From Streptococcus entericus DSM 14446 (GTDB taxonomy: Bacteria > Bacillota > Bacilli > Lactobacillales > Streptococcaceae), in assembly GCF_000380025.1 (NCBI RefSeq), contig NZ_KB904184.1:33988-97987 (forward strand): a stretch of 64,000 bases of DNA. Direction: 5' to 3'. Below, one piece after another: positions 17,542 through 24,846 of this stretch. Under the pieces are notes generated by a model. It had not been told where the DNA came from and searched no databases. It worked only from the letters and a program-made list of their open reading frames with translations. How positions within the stretch are numbered: position 1 is the first letter of the stretch; every line of letters starts with the position of its first letter. Position numbers and translations under genes: made by a program.

Positions 17542-17652
17542 CCACCAATAATTTTTATCTTCGTTCCTTACTATTTATTGTCGTTTTTACGAAAGTCAGA
17601 TAGTTCCTCAAAATCCTTCAATTCAAAAACAAAAGCCTTATTAATTGCCTAG

Positions 17653-18462
17653 TCACGTTAAAAATATACTCTTAGCCCAGTTTTCAGAAATCTCATTCTC
17701 TTTTAGGACCAACTCCTGCCATTGTCCTGCGTAATATATCCCTTCCTTCTTAGCTGAATTTTTAACCCGTTTACTGATATTAGTTGGAAGCAAAGCTTCT
17801 ACTTCATTCCAAATAGCTTTGGAACAACCTTCTTTCGTAAGAATTCTTTTTTCAGTGAATGTGAATACTCCGGACCCACTACGAGAATTGTCAAAAGATA
17901 ATTCCTTAGTTGGTAAATACAACATATTTGTCTTTTGCTTAGCACGTTCAGGATGAGCATGTGGATGCCATTGATATTTTTTTTGTAACGTATCTTGTTC
18001 CGAGATAAGTTCACCAACTTGCAAATAACCATACAAAATGTGTAGATCTGGGGCACCTTTTACATATCGCAATGTGCCTTCACATGGATTGCCTTCCGTT
18101 TGTTTAAACCACCCGAAAAAGAGAAAAAGATCTCCAATTCCAACATTTTGATTCCTTAGATAGCTCTGAGATTGATTAATTTGTCCAAATCCTGCAATCC
18201 AATCTTGAGGTAAATTTAGATGTGCTTCTGGTCTAATATCTGGATCCAGATGGCAATTCCAATCTCTTATTTTTAAATCTTTTGGCTTTAACTGTGTTAA
18301 GATATCTGAATATGCTACCCCTTCATATTGTAAATCTTGATACGTTAGTTGATCGATTTTTGCAGGAATTGGAAAAGACAAAAGAGTACCATCGGGTAAA
18401 ATTGGATTAGGCACGCCACCTGCCTTACTGTCAAATCCCTTTCGTGATAAGATAACTTTCAT
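17653..18462 (-). CDS. Nmad3-family putative nucleotide modification protein
   Basis: 269 residues. The start MKVILSRKGFDSKAGGVPNP followed by PDGTLLSFPIP, then HLDPDI, GFGQINQSQSYLRNQNVGIG and FLFFGWFK matches the Nmad3 domain, one of several domains proposed from gene neighbourhoods to act in complex DNA base modification. No activity has been shown. ATG 18462 directly follows the stop of the Nmad2-like gene and shares its GGAGAG ribosome site, so the two are coupled. The late NSRSGSGVFTF segment is also conserved in the family as I remember it. Confidence 0.85.
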   Translation of the reverse strand: MKVILSRKGFDSKAGGVPNPILPDGTLLSFPIPAKIDQLTYQDLQYEGVAYSDILTQLKPKDLKIRDWNCHLDPDIRPEAHLNLPQDWIAGFGQINQSQSYLRNQNVGIGDLFLFFGWFKQTEGNPCEGTLRYVKGAPDLHILYGYLQVGELISEQDTLQKKYQWHPHAHPERAKQKTNMLYLPTKELSFDNSRSGSGVFTFTEKRILTKEGCSKAIWNEVEALLPTNISKRVKNSAKKEGIYYAGQWQELVLKENEISENWAKSIFLT

Positions 18463-19146
18463 TTAGTTCTCTCCTTTTATATACATCGGATGATAGGGTA
18501 AATCTACAACTTCATTTTTTTCTCCCAACAATTCTGTGATGTAATTCATAAGTTCTTTTGTATCTTCTGGTCTTTCATTAGAATTATAAAAACCATTTTT
18601 TGTATTCCACCTTGGAAATGGTTTACCTGCTAACCTTGATCGACTTCCCATTGGAAAAAAGTCTAAAATGTTTTTTGGCAACTCTAAAGGTGACTTACCA
18701 AAATACTTAAATCTTTCCGAAATGATAATCGGATCATTCATAGTTTTTGGATTCCACCATTCATGATCGATACAATAATTATAAGTGTAGGCATCCCGAC
18801 GATTGATTGAACTGTCTGATTTTAAATAATTCCTTATTGAATCAACTTTAGATATTTTTGCAACAAATACTAAATGATTGTACTTTGGAGAAATAAATAA
18901 ACCTTGTTCATCTCTCCATTTACCACCATCATGTGAATGCCCTGCAACTGCCATAACATAAGCATCCACTTCTCCATAATTTATTCTATCTGCCCAATTT
19001 TTTCTCAAATTTCTACGTAGTTGTAACATACAACCTCCTTCAGTCAACAACTCAGGTGTTGCCTCATACTTTTCCGTAAAAACGCAAGGATTAATACCAT
19101 AATCATGCGTCATTCGATAACAATAGATTATAGTCTGCTTGTCCAT
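18463..19146 (-). CDS. Nmad2-like putative nucleotide modification protein
   Basis: 227 residues. It begins IIYCYRMTHDYGINPCVF, followed by a Cys- and Arg-rich block (GGCMLQLRRNLRKNW), VMAVAGHSHDGGKWRDEQGL and HLVFVAKISKV. The opening (aromatic strand, D-x-G-x-N/A-P, then a cysteine/arginine helix and a GD-like binding loop) resembles the Nmad2 domain. Assignment is less firm than for Nmad3, but the tight coupling of the two genes supports it. Start ATG 19146 is preferred over 19152, because AGGAGGG is only one base from the latter. Confidence 0.6.
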   Translation of the reverse strand: MDKQTIIYCYRMTHDYGINPCVFTEKYEATPELLTEGGCMLQLRRNLRKNWADRINYGEVDAYVMAVAGHSHDGGKWRDEQGLFISPKYNHLVFVAKISKVDSIRNYLKSDSSINRRDAYTYNYCIDHEWWNPKTMNDPIIISERFKYFGKSPLELPKNILDFFPMGSRSRLAGKPFPRWNTKNGFYNSNERPEDTKELMNYITELLGEKNEVVDLPYHPMYIKGEN

Positions 19147-19179
19147 ATTCATCCCTCCTAAACATCTACTTTATGACCA

Positions 19180-19302
19180 CTATCTTTTCTTTTCAACACT
19201 AGCATTTGGAATATTTTTTGCATAAAATTCAGCTGATTGTTTATCATAGAACCCTTGTGCAATCATATTACCAAACTGATCAACAACAATCCATTCTTGC
19301 AT
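19180..19302 (-). CDS. 40-residue protein in the Nmad operon
   Basis: Sequence starts MQEWIVVDQFGNMIAQGFYD and ends PNASVEKKR. AAAGGAG lies ten bases before ATG 19302, the length and frame are clean, and it sits 33 bases upstream of the Nmad2-like start and 42 bases after the DnaA-like gene, so it belongs to the operon. It resembles the short beta-hairpin plus helix proteins found in many operons; function unknown. Confidence 0.7.
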   Translation of the reverse strand: MQEWIVVDQFGNMIAQGFYDKQSAEFYAKNIPNASVEKKR

Positions 19303-19344
19303 GTTAATAGTCTCCTTTCAATTGAGAACATTTTGATTTACATA

Positions 19345-19810
19345 TCATTGATTTTTTGAAACGATACTTGTTGTTGATCCCCATTGTAACCGTTCCTGTA
19401 ATTTGCTAGAAACTTCCAGGCTATTTGGGGCAACAGTTGAAGAAATAATAAACTGTTTCTTGTTTGCTTCGATCAGCTTTGCTAGCTGTTCTTCAAGAAC
19501 ATCATCTTTAGGCATTTGATTCAAATCATCAATTAAGATATGGTCAAATTCGGAATATGTAAGATTTTCTACCAAATGATAGGTTAAATTTTCTGCTGAT
19601 AACAAAATTACCTGATTTTGTTCAGATAGCAGTGCATTGTTTGTAGCATTTAGCAAATGAGATTTCCCAACTCCCTCTTCGCCGTAAATATAGACTGGAT
19701 TGTAGCGTTTTTTGTCCTTGACAACAGCTTTTAATGCAGCAATAGACCAAGCATTTCCATCATTGACCGAAAAAATTCTCAAACGTCTGATTCTTGTTAA
19801 GTAGTTTCAT
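19345..19810 (-). pseudogene. DnaA-like AAA+ ATPase, frameshifted near its start
   Basis: Domain III of a DnaA-type ATPase: YNPVYIYGEEGVGKSHLL (Walker A), DHILIDDLNQMPKDD (Walker B) and SSKLQERLQWG near the arginine-finger region. There is no domain IV DNA-binding helix-turn-helix, so it is a stand-alone ATPase of about 158 residues. ATG 19810 with AGAGGT upstream encodes MKLLNKNQTFENFF, then a run of six T (19770-19775, minus strand) shifts the frame; one more T would restore SVNDGNAWSIAALKAV. The downstream frame alone would need TTG 19782 without a ribosome site. Either a mutation, a sequencing slip in the homopolymer, or slippage-controlled expression. Confidence 0.75.
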
Positions 19811-19855
19811 CTTTCATACCTCTTTTTTCTTGATAAGTTTATTATAAAAGATTCC

Positions 19856-19874
19856 GTAGACAATATTTGTCCAC
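19856..19874. promoter_or_regulatory. 19-bp palindromic operator, copy A
   Basis: GTAGACAATATTTGTCCAC lies 46 bases before the DnaA-like start and just upstream of a TATAAT on the minus strand. The same 8-base half-sites, GTAGACAA and TTGTCCAC, occur at 22846-22864 before the AAA+ gene (reverse orientation). The WYL regulator encoded between them is the obvious candidate ligand. Confidence 0.75.
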
Positions 19875-19880
19875 CTATTT

Positions 19881-20831
19881 CTATTTGTCATAATTTTGTT
19901 GCATTTTTTTGAGAAAATTCTTCATGTCGTCCACTAAAATAGCAGGTGAAAGCACTGTCAAAGCATCTGCTTGACTTAGCAGCCAGCGTTTCAACCCTGG
20001 AGTGTCTTGACTAATAAATTCAACGATAACTCCGTTGGGAGTATGTTCAATGATCCTGGCTGTTGGAAATTGATCCGTTACAATGGTAGGATCAAAAGAA
20101 AATAGAACTCTAATCGTCAACTCTCGTCCCATAAATGGATCAACACGTTTGTTCCGTACTTCGCCATCACGAAACTTCCTCCCATAAGATATCTGCGGTT
20201 TCTTTTCTTTTGATACTTTCCAATCTATAATTCTATCTAGTTTTAAGGTCATATATGACTCGAAAGCCAAATTATATGCTACAACATAAAAGTAATGTAC
20301 ATCATAGTATAAGGATACAGGAAGAATCGTATGTTGTTTTTCGGTATTATAAGGTGACTGATACCGAATATCTAGAACCAACTCTTTACGTATCATTTCC
20401 GACCATTCCCAAATTTTATCAATCCGATTTTGAGTATCAGACAATGGTGCATAATGTAGTAACTCACTCGCAATAATTTGATAAACCTCTTTTTGTTCCT
20501 CTTTAGAGGTTAAAACCAACAAACTATCGATCAGAGACTTATTTTCGTCTTTGTTCAAAGAACGGTTCTCTAACAAAATCTTTGATATAACCAAAATATC
20601 CTTTTTATTAAATAAGGATTTGCCTTTTAGATAACGGGTATGATATTTTGCATCATAGACAAGTTCCGCTGCAACTATTGGCTGCGATTCCAAGAAGTTC
20701 CCTAAAAGAGAGAAATCTCTCTGTATTGTTTTTTCACTAACTCCAAACTCATCGGCTAACTGTAACTTAGAAAGATGAGCACCTGATTGCAAACGTAGAA
20801 AAATCGTTAGTAAGCGTTCTTGATCGTTCAT
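19881..20831 (-). CDS. WYL-domain transcriptional regulator
   Basis: 316 residues. The N-terminal DeoR-like helix-turn-helix (LSKLQLADEFGVSEKTIQRD) is followed by a helical linker and a WYL domain (ILPVSLYYDVHYFYVVAYNL, MTLKLDRIIDW), then a C-terminal extension. WYL proteins often bind nucleic acid or nucleotide ligands and regulate phage-defence and DNA-damage genes. It has its own promoter at 20853-20882 and lies between the two copies of the 19-bp palindrome, so it probably controls the island. Confidence 0.9.
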   Translation of the reverse strand: MNDQERLLTIFLRLQSGAHLSKLQLADEFGVSEKTIQRDFSLLGNFLESQPIVAAELVYDAKYHTRYLKGKSLFNKKDILVISKILLENRSLNKDENKSLIDSLLVLTSKEEQKEVYQIIASELLHYAPLSDTQNRIDKIWEWSEMIRKELVLDIRYQSPYNTEKQHTILPVSLYYDVHYFYVVAYNLAFESYMTLKLDRIIDWKVSKEKKPQISYGRKFRDGEVRNKRVDPFMGRELTIRVLFSFDPTIVTDQFPTARIIEHTPNGVIVEFISQDTPGLKRWLLSQADALTVLSPAILVDDMKNFLKKMQQNYDK

Positions 20832-20852
20832 ATTTACCTCAATTCTAAAAAA

Positions 20853-20882
20853 ATTATAACATCTCTAACAGTTTATATTCAA
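20853..20882 (-). promoter_or_regulatory. Promoter of the WYL regulator
   Basis: Minus-strand TTGAAT (20877-20882) and TATAAT (20853-20858) with an 18-base spacer, 22 bases before the start codon. The 19-bp palindrome is absent here, so the regulator may be expressed constitutively. Confidence 0.65.
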
Positions 20883-20927
20883 GCATTCCACCTTTTCTAG
20901 ATTGATAGTTCCGTTAAAAATATCATT

Positions 20928-22796
20928 TCAGTATCTACCAAATCCAATTACTGGAATTGAGATTTGACTATTTGTTTCAAAACTTTCCAGAGCATTCACA
21001 ATATCCTCTAGTGTCACTAGACTCAAAATCTCTAGATTTGATAAATGACTATCCTCCATATTGATAACCCTCTGCGCCTGGCAAACAATAATATGGTCAA
21101 CAAGTTTTCGGACATAGCGAGCATTCCCAAAATGACTATCGGGTTTTAGCTCTGAAAAGTGATGGCAGAGTTTGTTCTTACAGTCATCCGTCAAATGATA
21201 TTGTTTTCTCGAAATCATTAGTTCGAAGATAGCAAAGAGTTCGTCAGAAGAGTAGTCTTCGAATATGATTTCCTGAGAAACCCTAGAAGATAGACCTGGG
21301 TTTATATCAAGAAACTCCTTCATCAAATCCTCGTAGCCCGCAAAAATAACTAAGACCTCATCTCTCCGATTTTCCATCTCCTGAATAATTGTCGCAATAG
21401 CTTCATGTCCATAATCTTTTTCGTGCCTAGGAATTAAACTGTAGGCTTCATCAATAAAAAGAACACCACCTTTAGCTTTATCAAATACGTTTTTAACTTT
21501 GGGAGCAGTACTACCAATATACTCTCCAATTAGATCCGCACGGCCTACTTCAACCAATTTATCTTCTTGAATGATCTTGTTATTATACAAAATCTTTGTA
21601 TAAAGTCTTGCAACTTCTGTCTTTCCTGTACCAGGATTTCCAGAAAAAACAAGATGATGGTTACTAGTTTCGTTAATAACTCCATGCTGTTTTCTAAGAT
21701 AGTTGACTTTATTGAAAGCTATTTGCTGAGACAATAAATTTTTGACTGCTTTCAATCCTATCAATTCTCGCAAAGTATCTTCTGGCGTCTTCTTGAGTCC
21801 AATCTGACTTTCAGGAGTGATTAAAAAGTTTTCTAAATGCATCTCCTTATCATCAGAGGGATCAAACCCACTTTGGACAGCGAACTCAATAATCTCTTGA
21901 ACTAATTGTCGAATATCTCTTGCATTGTTTATACTCGACTTTTTGGATATCACATTTCTAAAATCATCATCGTTAACGCGAATCATTTTCTTTGCTAGCA
22001 TCATCCTACCAATAGATGCTAGCTCTTCTTGCTGGTAATCTGGGAAAGGGACAATTGAAATCCTATAGGCTGTTTCTGACAGCTCTTTTTCAATTGACTT
22101 CGCCTCCTCAAAATTATTAGTCATAAAAATAGCTAATGTGTGCCCTTCATGTTGACGAAGACTTTCAAAAAATTCGATTTTTGGCCTTGCTCTTGCCGAG
22201 AAATAATCGTAAACCACAGGAAAATCTTCAGTTGTTATTTTAGGAAGGAAAAACTCTTTACAGTTCGCGACAACTGCTCGCAAGCCAAATAAAGATTCCA
22301 AGAATTGGATGGCAAATTTTCGCCCTGAACCTTGTTCACCTGTAAAAATATAAAAATGCCTTTGCTTCTCGAGACTATTTATTTTATCTTGGAATGATAC
22401 ATAGGCGACGAGTTCTTTTATTGCATTTTTAAAATCTGTTAAACCAATAATACTATTTAATTCCTCTAACTTTTCAGCGTTAGGTATCATCATTGAATAC
22501 TGTGTATCATTACGACTATTGAGTAAAAATTTGATCAGGTCAGCACGATGACTTTTCTCGAGCTTTTTTAAAAAATCAGTTTCCGTCAACTTATCAAACT
22601 TATCTAGATAAACCTTTTTCTCAAAAACACTTCTAAATTTTTCAATCATTTCTCTCTTACTGTAATCATCTTGCGTAATTAGATAATATGTTTCACCCTC
22701 CTTCATAAGTAGCCAGCGATGAGCTTTCACAAAATCTTCTGTTTGTAGTTTTAAAAATTCATCAGGATTTTCTAACTCAACCTCAAAATATTTCAT
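20928..22796 (-). CDS. Tandem AAA+ ATPase of SpoVK/CbbX type
   Basis: 622 residues from ATG 22796, which has AGGG about eight bases upstream; the frame is open to 22853 without better support. A unique N-terminal region of about 115 residues (MKYFEVELENPDEFLKLQTE) precedes two AAA+ modules. The first (GEQGSGRKF, 153-161) has arginine at the Walker A lysine position and is probably inactive. The second (GNPGTGKTEV, 386-395; VLFIDEAYSL, 445-454; then SSRVS) is canonical CbbX/SpoVK type. Such ATPases remodel protein partners. It is the first gene of the island and has an operator in its promoter. Confidence 0.85.
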   Translation of the reverse strand: MKYFEVELENPDEFLKLQTEDFVKAHRWLLMKEGETYYLITQDDYSKREMIEKFRSVFEKKVYLDKFDKLTETDFLKKLEKSHRADLIKFLLNSRNDTQYSMMIPNAEKLEELNSIIGLTDFKNAIKELVAYVSFQDKINSLEKQRHFYIFTGEQGSGRKFAIQFLESLFGLRAVVANCKEFFLPKITTEDFPVVYDYFSARARPKIEFFESLRQHEGHTLAIFMTNNFEEAKSIEKELSETAYRISIVPFPDYQQEELASIGRMMLAKKMIRVNDDDFRNVISKKSSINNARDIRQLVQEIIEFAVQSGFDPSDDKEMHLENFLITPESQIGLKKTPEDTLRELIGLKAVKNLLSQQIAFNKVNYLRKQHGVINETSNHHLVFSGNPGTGKTEVARLYTKILYNNKIIQEDKLVEVGRADLIGEYIGSTAPKVKNVFDKAKGGVLFIDEAYSLIPRHEKDYGHEAIATIIQEMENRRDEVLVIFAGYEDLMKEFLDINPGLSSRVSQEIIFEDYSSDELFAIFELMISRKQYHLTDDCKNKLCHHFSELKPDSHFGNARYVRKLVDHIIVCQAQRVINMEDSHLSNLEILSLVTLEDIVNALESFETNSQISIPVIGFGRY

Positions 22797-22845
22797 TTTA
22801 CATTCCCTCATTTCATTTATTGATAAATTGAGTTTACAAAAAAGA

Positions 22846-22864
22846 GTGGACAATTTTTGTCTAC
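22846..22864. promoter_or_regulatory. 19-bp palindromic operator, copy B
   Basis: GTGGACAATTTTTGTCTAC, which on the minus strand reads GTAGACAAAAATTGTCCAC, with arms identical to copy A. The symmetry extends to AAGAGTGGACAA and TTGTCTACTCTT (22842-22868). It lies 50-68 bases before the AAA+ start codon. Confidence 0.75.
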
Positions 22865-22998
22865 TCTTGACCTTTAAAATAGTTTTTTTTTTTTAAAACG
22901 ATTTGAAGTTGCCTAAATTATTACTTATTCGGTAAAATGCAGTATTGCTTTCAACAGATTTCCTTCAACTACACTTCACTTGATTCAAACAACAAGGT

Positions 22999-23137
22999 GG
23001 GGACGTTTCTATTCCCACAAACTCCTTGTCAATGGAAACAAACACATACCCACAGGGTTAATGGAAATAGATTTTGATAATTTCTTGCTATCACTTCTAC
23101 TCACTCCAAAAAATTACTCACTCTGATACTTCCCAAC
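22999..23137. repeat. Direct repeat, right-end copy 2
   Basis: Near-identical partner of 14391-14527. Again it precedes a rum 3'-end fragment and terminator-like stem (CCTTG-CAAT-CAAGG at about 23153-23166), marking the right end of the middle element. Confidence 0.85.
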
Positions 23138-23194
23138 CCCAAAGTTCAATCCTTGCAATCAAGGCTTTTCACTAACCCTTTCATTCAAGGGTTT

Positions 23195-23242
23195 CTAGGC
23201 TTTCACCAGCAAACCAACTACCTCAACGTGATGCGTCTGTGG
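23195..23242 (-). other. rum (rlmD) 3'-end fragment A
   Basis: Minus-strand codons PQTHHVEVVGLLVKA then TAG, the C-terminus of a 23S rRNA uracil-5-methyltransferase. It belongs to the end of the middle element and stands as an old attachment site. Codons upstream of the fragment do not continue the gene. Confidence 0.85.
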
Positions 23243-23245
23243 GAG

Positions 23246-23301
23246 TAAAATAGTCCAGTGGACTGTTTTAGCCTTGTGCCTTAAAATACAAAGGCACAAG
23301 G
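23246..23301. terminator. Two adjacent stem-loops between rum tails
   Basis: TAAAATAGTCCA/TGGACTGTTTTA (23246-23270) and CCTTGTGCCTT/AAGGCACAAGG (23272-23301). Both can act as terminators on the minus strand (the second is followed by GCTAAAACA, the first by TTTTACTCCC). They are placed just downstream of rum tail B, as the natural gene end would be. Confidence 0.6.
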
Positions 23302-23306
23302 GGCTA

Positions 23307-23354
23307 TCAATCTGCGGATTTCTCTAACAGTCCGACAACTTCGCAATGTGCTGA
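23307..23354 (-). other. rum (rlmD) 3'-end fragment B, left attachment site of the prophage
   Basis: Minus-strand codons KLSAHCEVVGLLEKSAD then TGA. This second rum tail lies 65 bases from tail A with natural stem-loops between, so it is best read as the displaced 3' end produced when the present prophage inserted. Serine recombinases of this prophage lie 1.5 kb to the right. Confidence 0.75.
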
Positions 23355-23423
23355 GAGCTTTCTTCTATACTAATAGACGAAAGGGGCTTAAAGTGATTTT
23401 AAGATTATACTGTGGAACGGAAT
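23346..23423. repeat. Direct repeat, left-end copy 2
   Basis: Partner of 14621-14698 (ATGTGCTGAGAGCTTTC ... TACTGTGGAACGGAA). It is the left terminus of the intact prophage and continues into the DUF3800-like gene region rather than into UmuC. Confidence 0.8.
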
Positions 23424-23481
23424 TTATTTATTGAAGCAATTAAAGTACATTTTTCATCATACCACTCTATGCCAAAATTTG

Positions 23482-24696
23482 TTAATTAAAGCGACTCGAT
23501 ATAGCATACAAAACTATCTCATTTAGTTTTTCTGTATGCTCTTTATTAGAAATAGAACGATATGCTTCATAATTATTGAAACTACAGAAATAATCTATAA
23601 ATTTATAAAATAAAATTGCAGTATCAAAATAGATGCCAACTTGAGTAGTCCAATATACAGACTGGTATTTTCTCAGCAAACCACCAATTTTTTTATAGCA
23701 TTCAAATCCTTCTTTTCTTACATCAAACCACTTTTCATCAATATAGGTCAAGTTTAAAATACTAGCTGTACTAATATCTAAATCAAGATTTCTTATTATT
23801 CTTCCAATAAAATTTGATAGAAAGTCAGCTATCCTAATCCCAACATGATGTTCCGATTCTTCTCTATGTATTTCAGAAAAGCAAAACCTCTCTCTTGCTA
23901 CAGTATACATACCATCCGTTCTGCTACTTTTCCCATCTAAAATTAATACAATATTTTTATCTAATAAACGAAGTTCTGATAATAGATTATCAAGACCATC
24001 AAAAGACCAATTATAATCCCAATTGTAACTATTATAACTAGTAACTACAAAAGAGGATTCCCCTAGAATTTCCTTGAAAAATTTTGCAGTCTTTACCTCA
24101 TGAGATAAATGAGGAAGATCCCCTTCCTCTCTAATGATTTTATCTAATATTGCATCTATCTCAGAAACTATGGCACTGCTATCTACATCCTCAACAAAAA
24201 ATAGTTCAATTAACTTACCTGTTCGATGACGATCAATAATTTTTATTAAAGAGTATTTAAACTTATATAGGAAATCATTTCCATAGGAATCTCTGATTCT
24301 TGAAAAGATTTGCTTAAAAGTATTGGATAAAAGAAATTCTAATTTGTTGGTTGTAGATATTTGGAGATGTATATCATGCTCCATTAAAAGGTTGAACAAA
24401 TAATTGTAAAAGTTTATATACCTCAAATCCATAGAGGCAATTCCAAATTCAAAATTTTTAGCTTTAATAGAGTCCCCTTTAAATTCAATTTGGTTACTTA
24501 TCCCTAGGAACCTCTTATTGTCATTTTCCCATGTTAAGTACGATTCTTTTACATAAGTGTATGTTTCACTAGAGAAACCCAGAAATACATTAATAAAATA
24601 CGGAGAAGCACTAAGCTGTTCAAAGTTTAGCTCACCTCTTTTCAATGTAACCTTTAAATCATGAAATGATTCATCTTGAAAAAAATAGTGTAACAT
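23482..24696 (-). CDS. DUF3800-like protein beside the attachment site
   Basis: 404 residues. The start MLHYFFQDESFHD has the early Asp-Glu pair of DUF3800 proteins, an RNase H-like group; later LILDGKSSRTD and SEHHVGIRIADFLSNFIGRI supply further acidic residues in the expected order. Composition is very AT-rich compared with the phage core, typical of lysogenic-conversion cargo. It is not needed for phage growth by position (between attachment site and recombinases). A defence or unknown nuclease role is possible; the family has no settled function. Confidence 0.6.
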   Translation of the reverse strand: MLHYFFQDESFHDLKVTLKRGELNFEQLSASPYFINVFLGFSSETYTYVKESYLTWENDNKRFLGISNQIEFKGDSIKAKNFEFGIASMDLRYINFYNYLFNLLMEHDIHLQISTTNKLEFLLSNTFKQIFSRIRDSYGNDFLYKFKYSLIKIIDRHRTGKLIELFFVEDVDSSAIVSEIDAILDKIIREEGDLPHLSHEVKTAKFFKEILGESSFVVTSYNSYNWDYNWSFDGLDNLLSELRLLDKNIVLILDGKSSRTDGMYTVARERFCFSEIHREESEHHVGIRIADFLSNFIGRIIRNLDLDISTASILNLTYIDEKWFDVRKEGFECYKKIGGLLRKYQSVYWTTQVGIYFDTAILFYKFIDYFCSFNNYEAYRSISNKEHTEKLNEIVLYAISSRFN

Positions 24697-24794
24697 CTAC
24701 TTACCTCATCATTATTATTATTAAATCCTAACCCTATAAAAAAGTAAAATCTTTTGATATTCTTCTATTTCATATTTTACCACAAAAACGCAAA

Positions 24795-24838
24795 AAAGGC
24801 TGTAACCACAATGGCATCCCACTGTCGTCACAGCCTTT
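24795..24838 (-). terminator. Terminator of the recombinase operon
   Basis: AAAGGCTGT and ACAGCCTTT outer arms; inner pairs GACGACAGTGGG/CCACAATGG are partial. On the minus strand the stem is followed by TTTTTGCG. Confidence 0.8.
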
Positions 24839-24846
24839 CATCTACT

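Noticed and set aside
14588..23354. Transposon or insertion sequence explanation for the repeats
   Set aside because: No transposase or terminal inverted repeats are present; rum tails and serine recombinases explain the repeats better.
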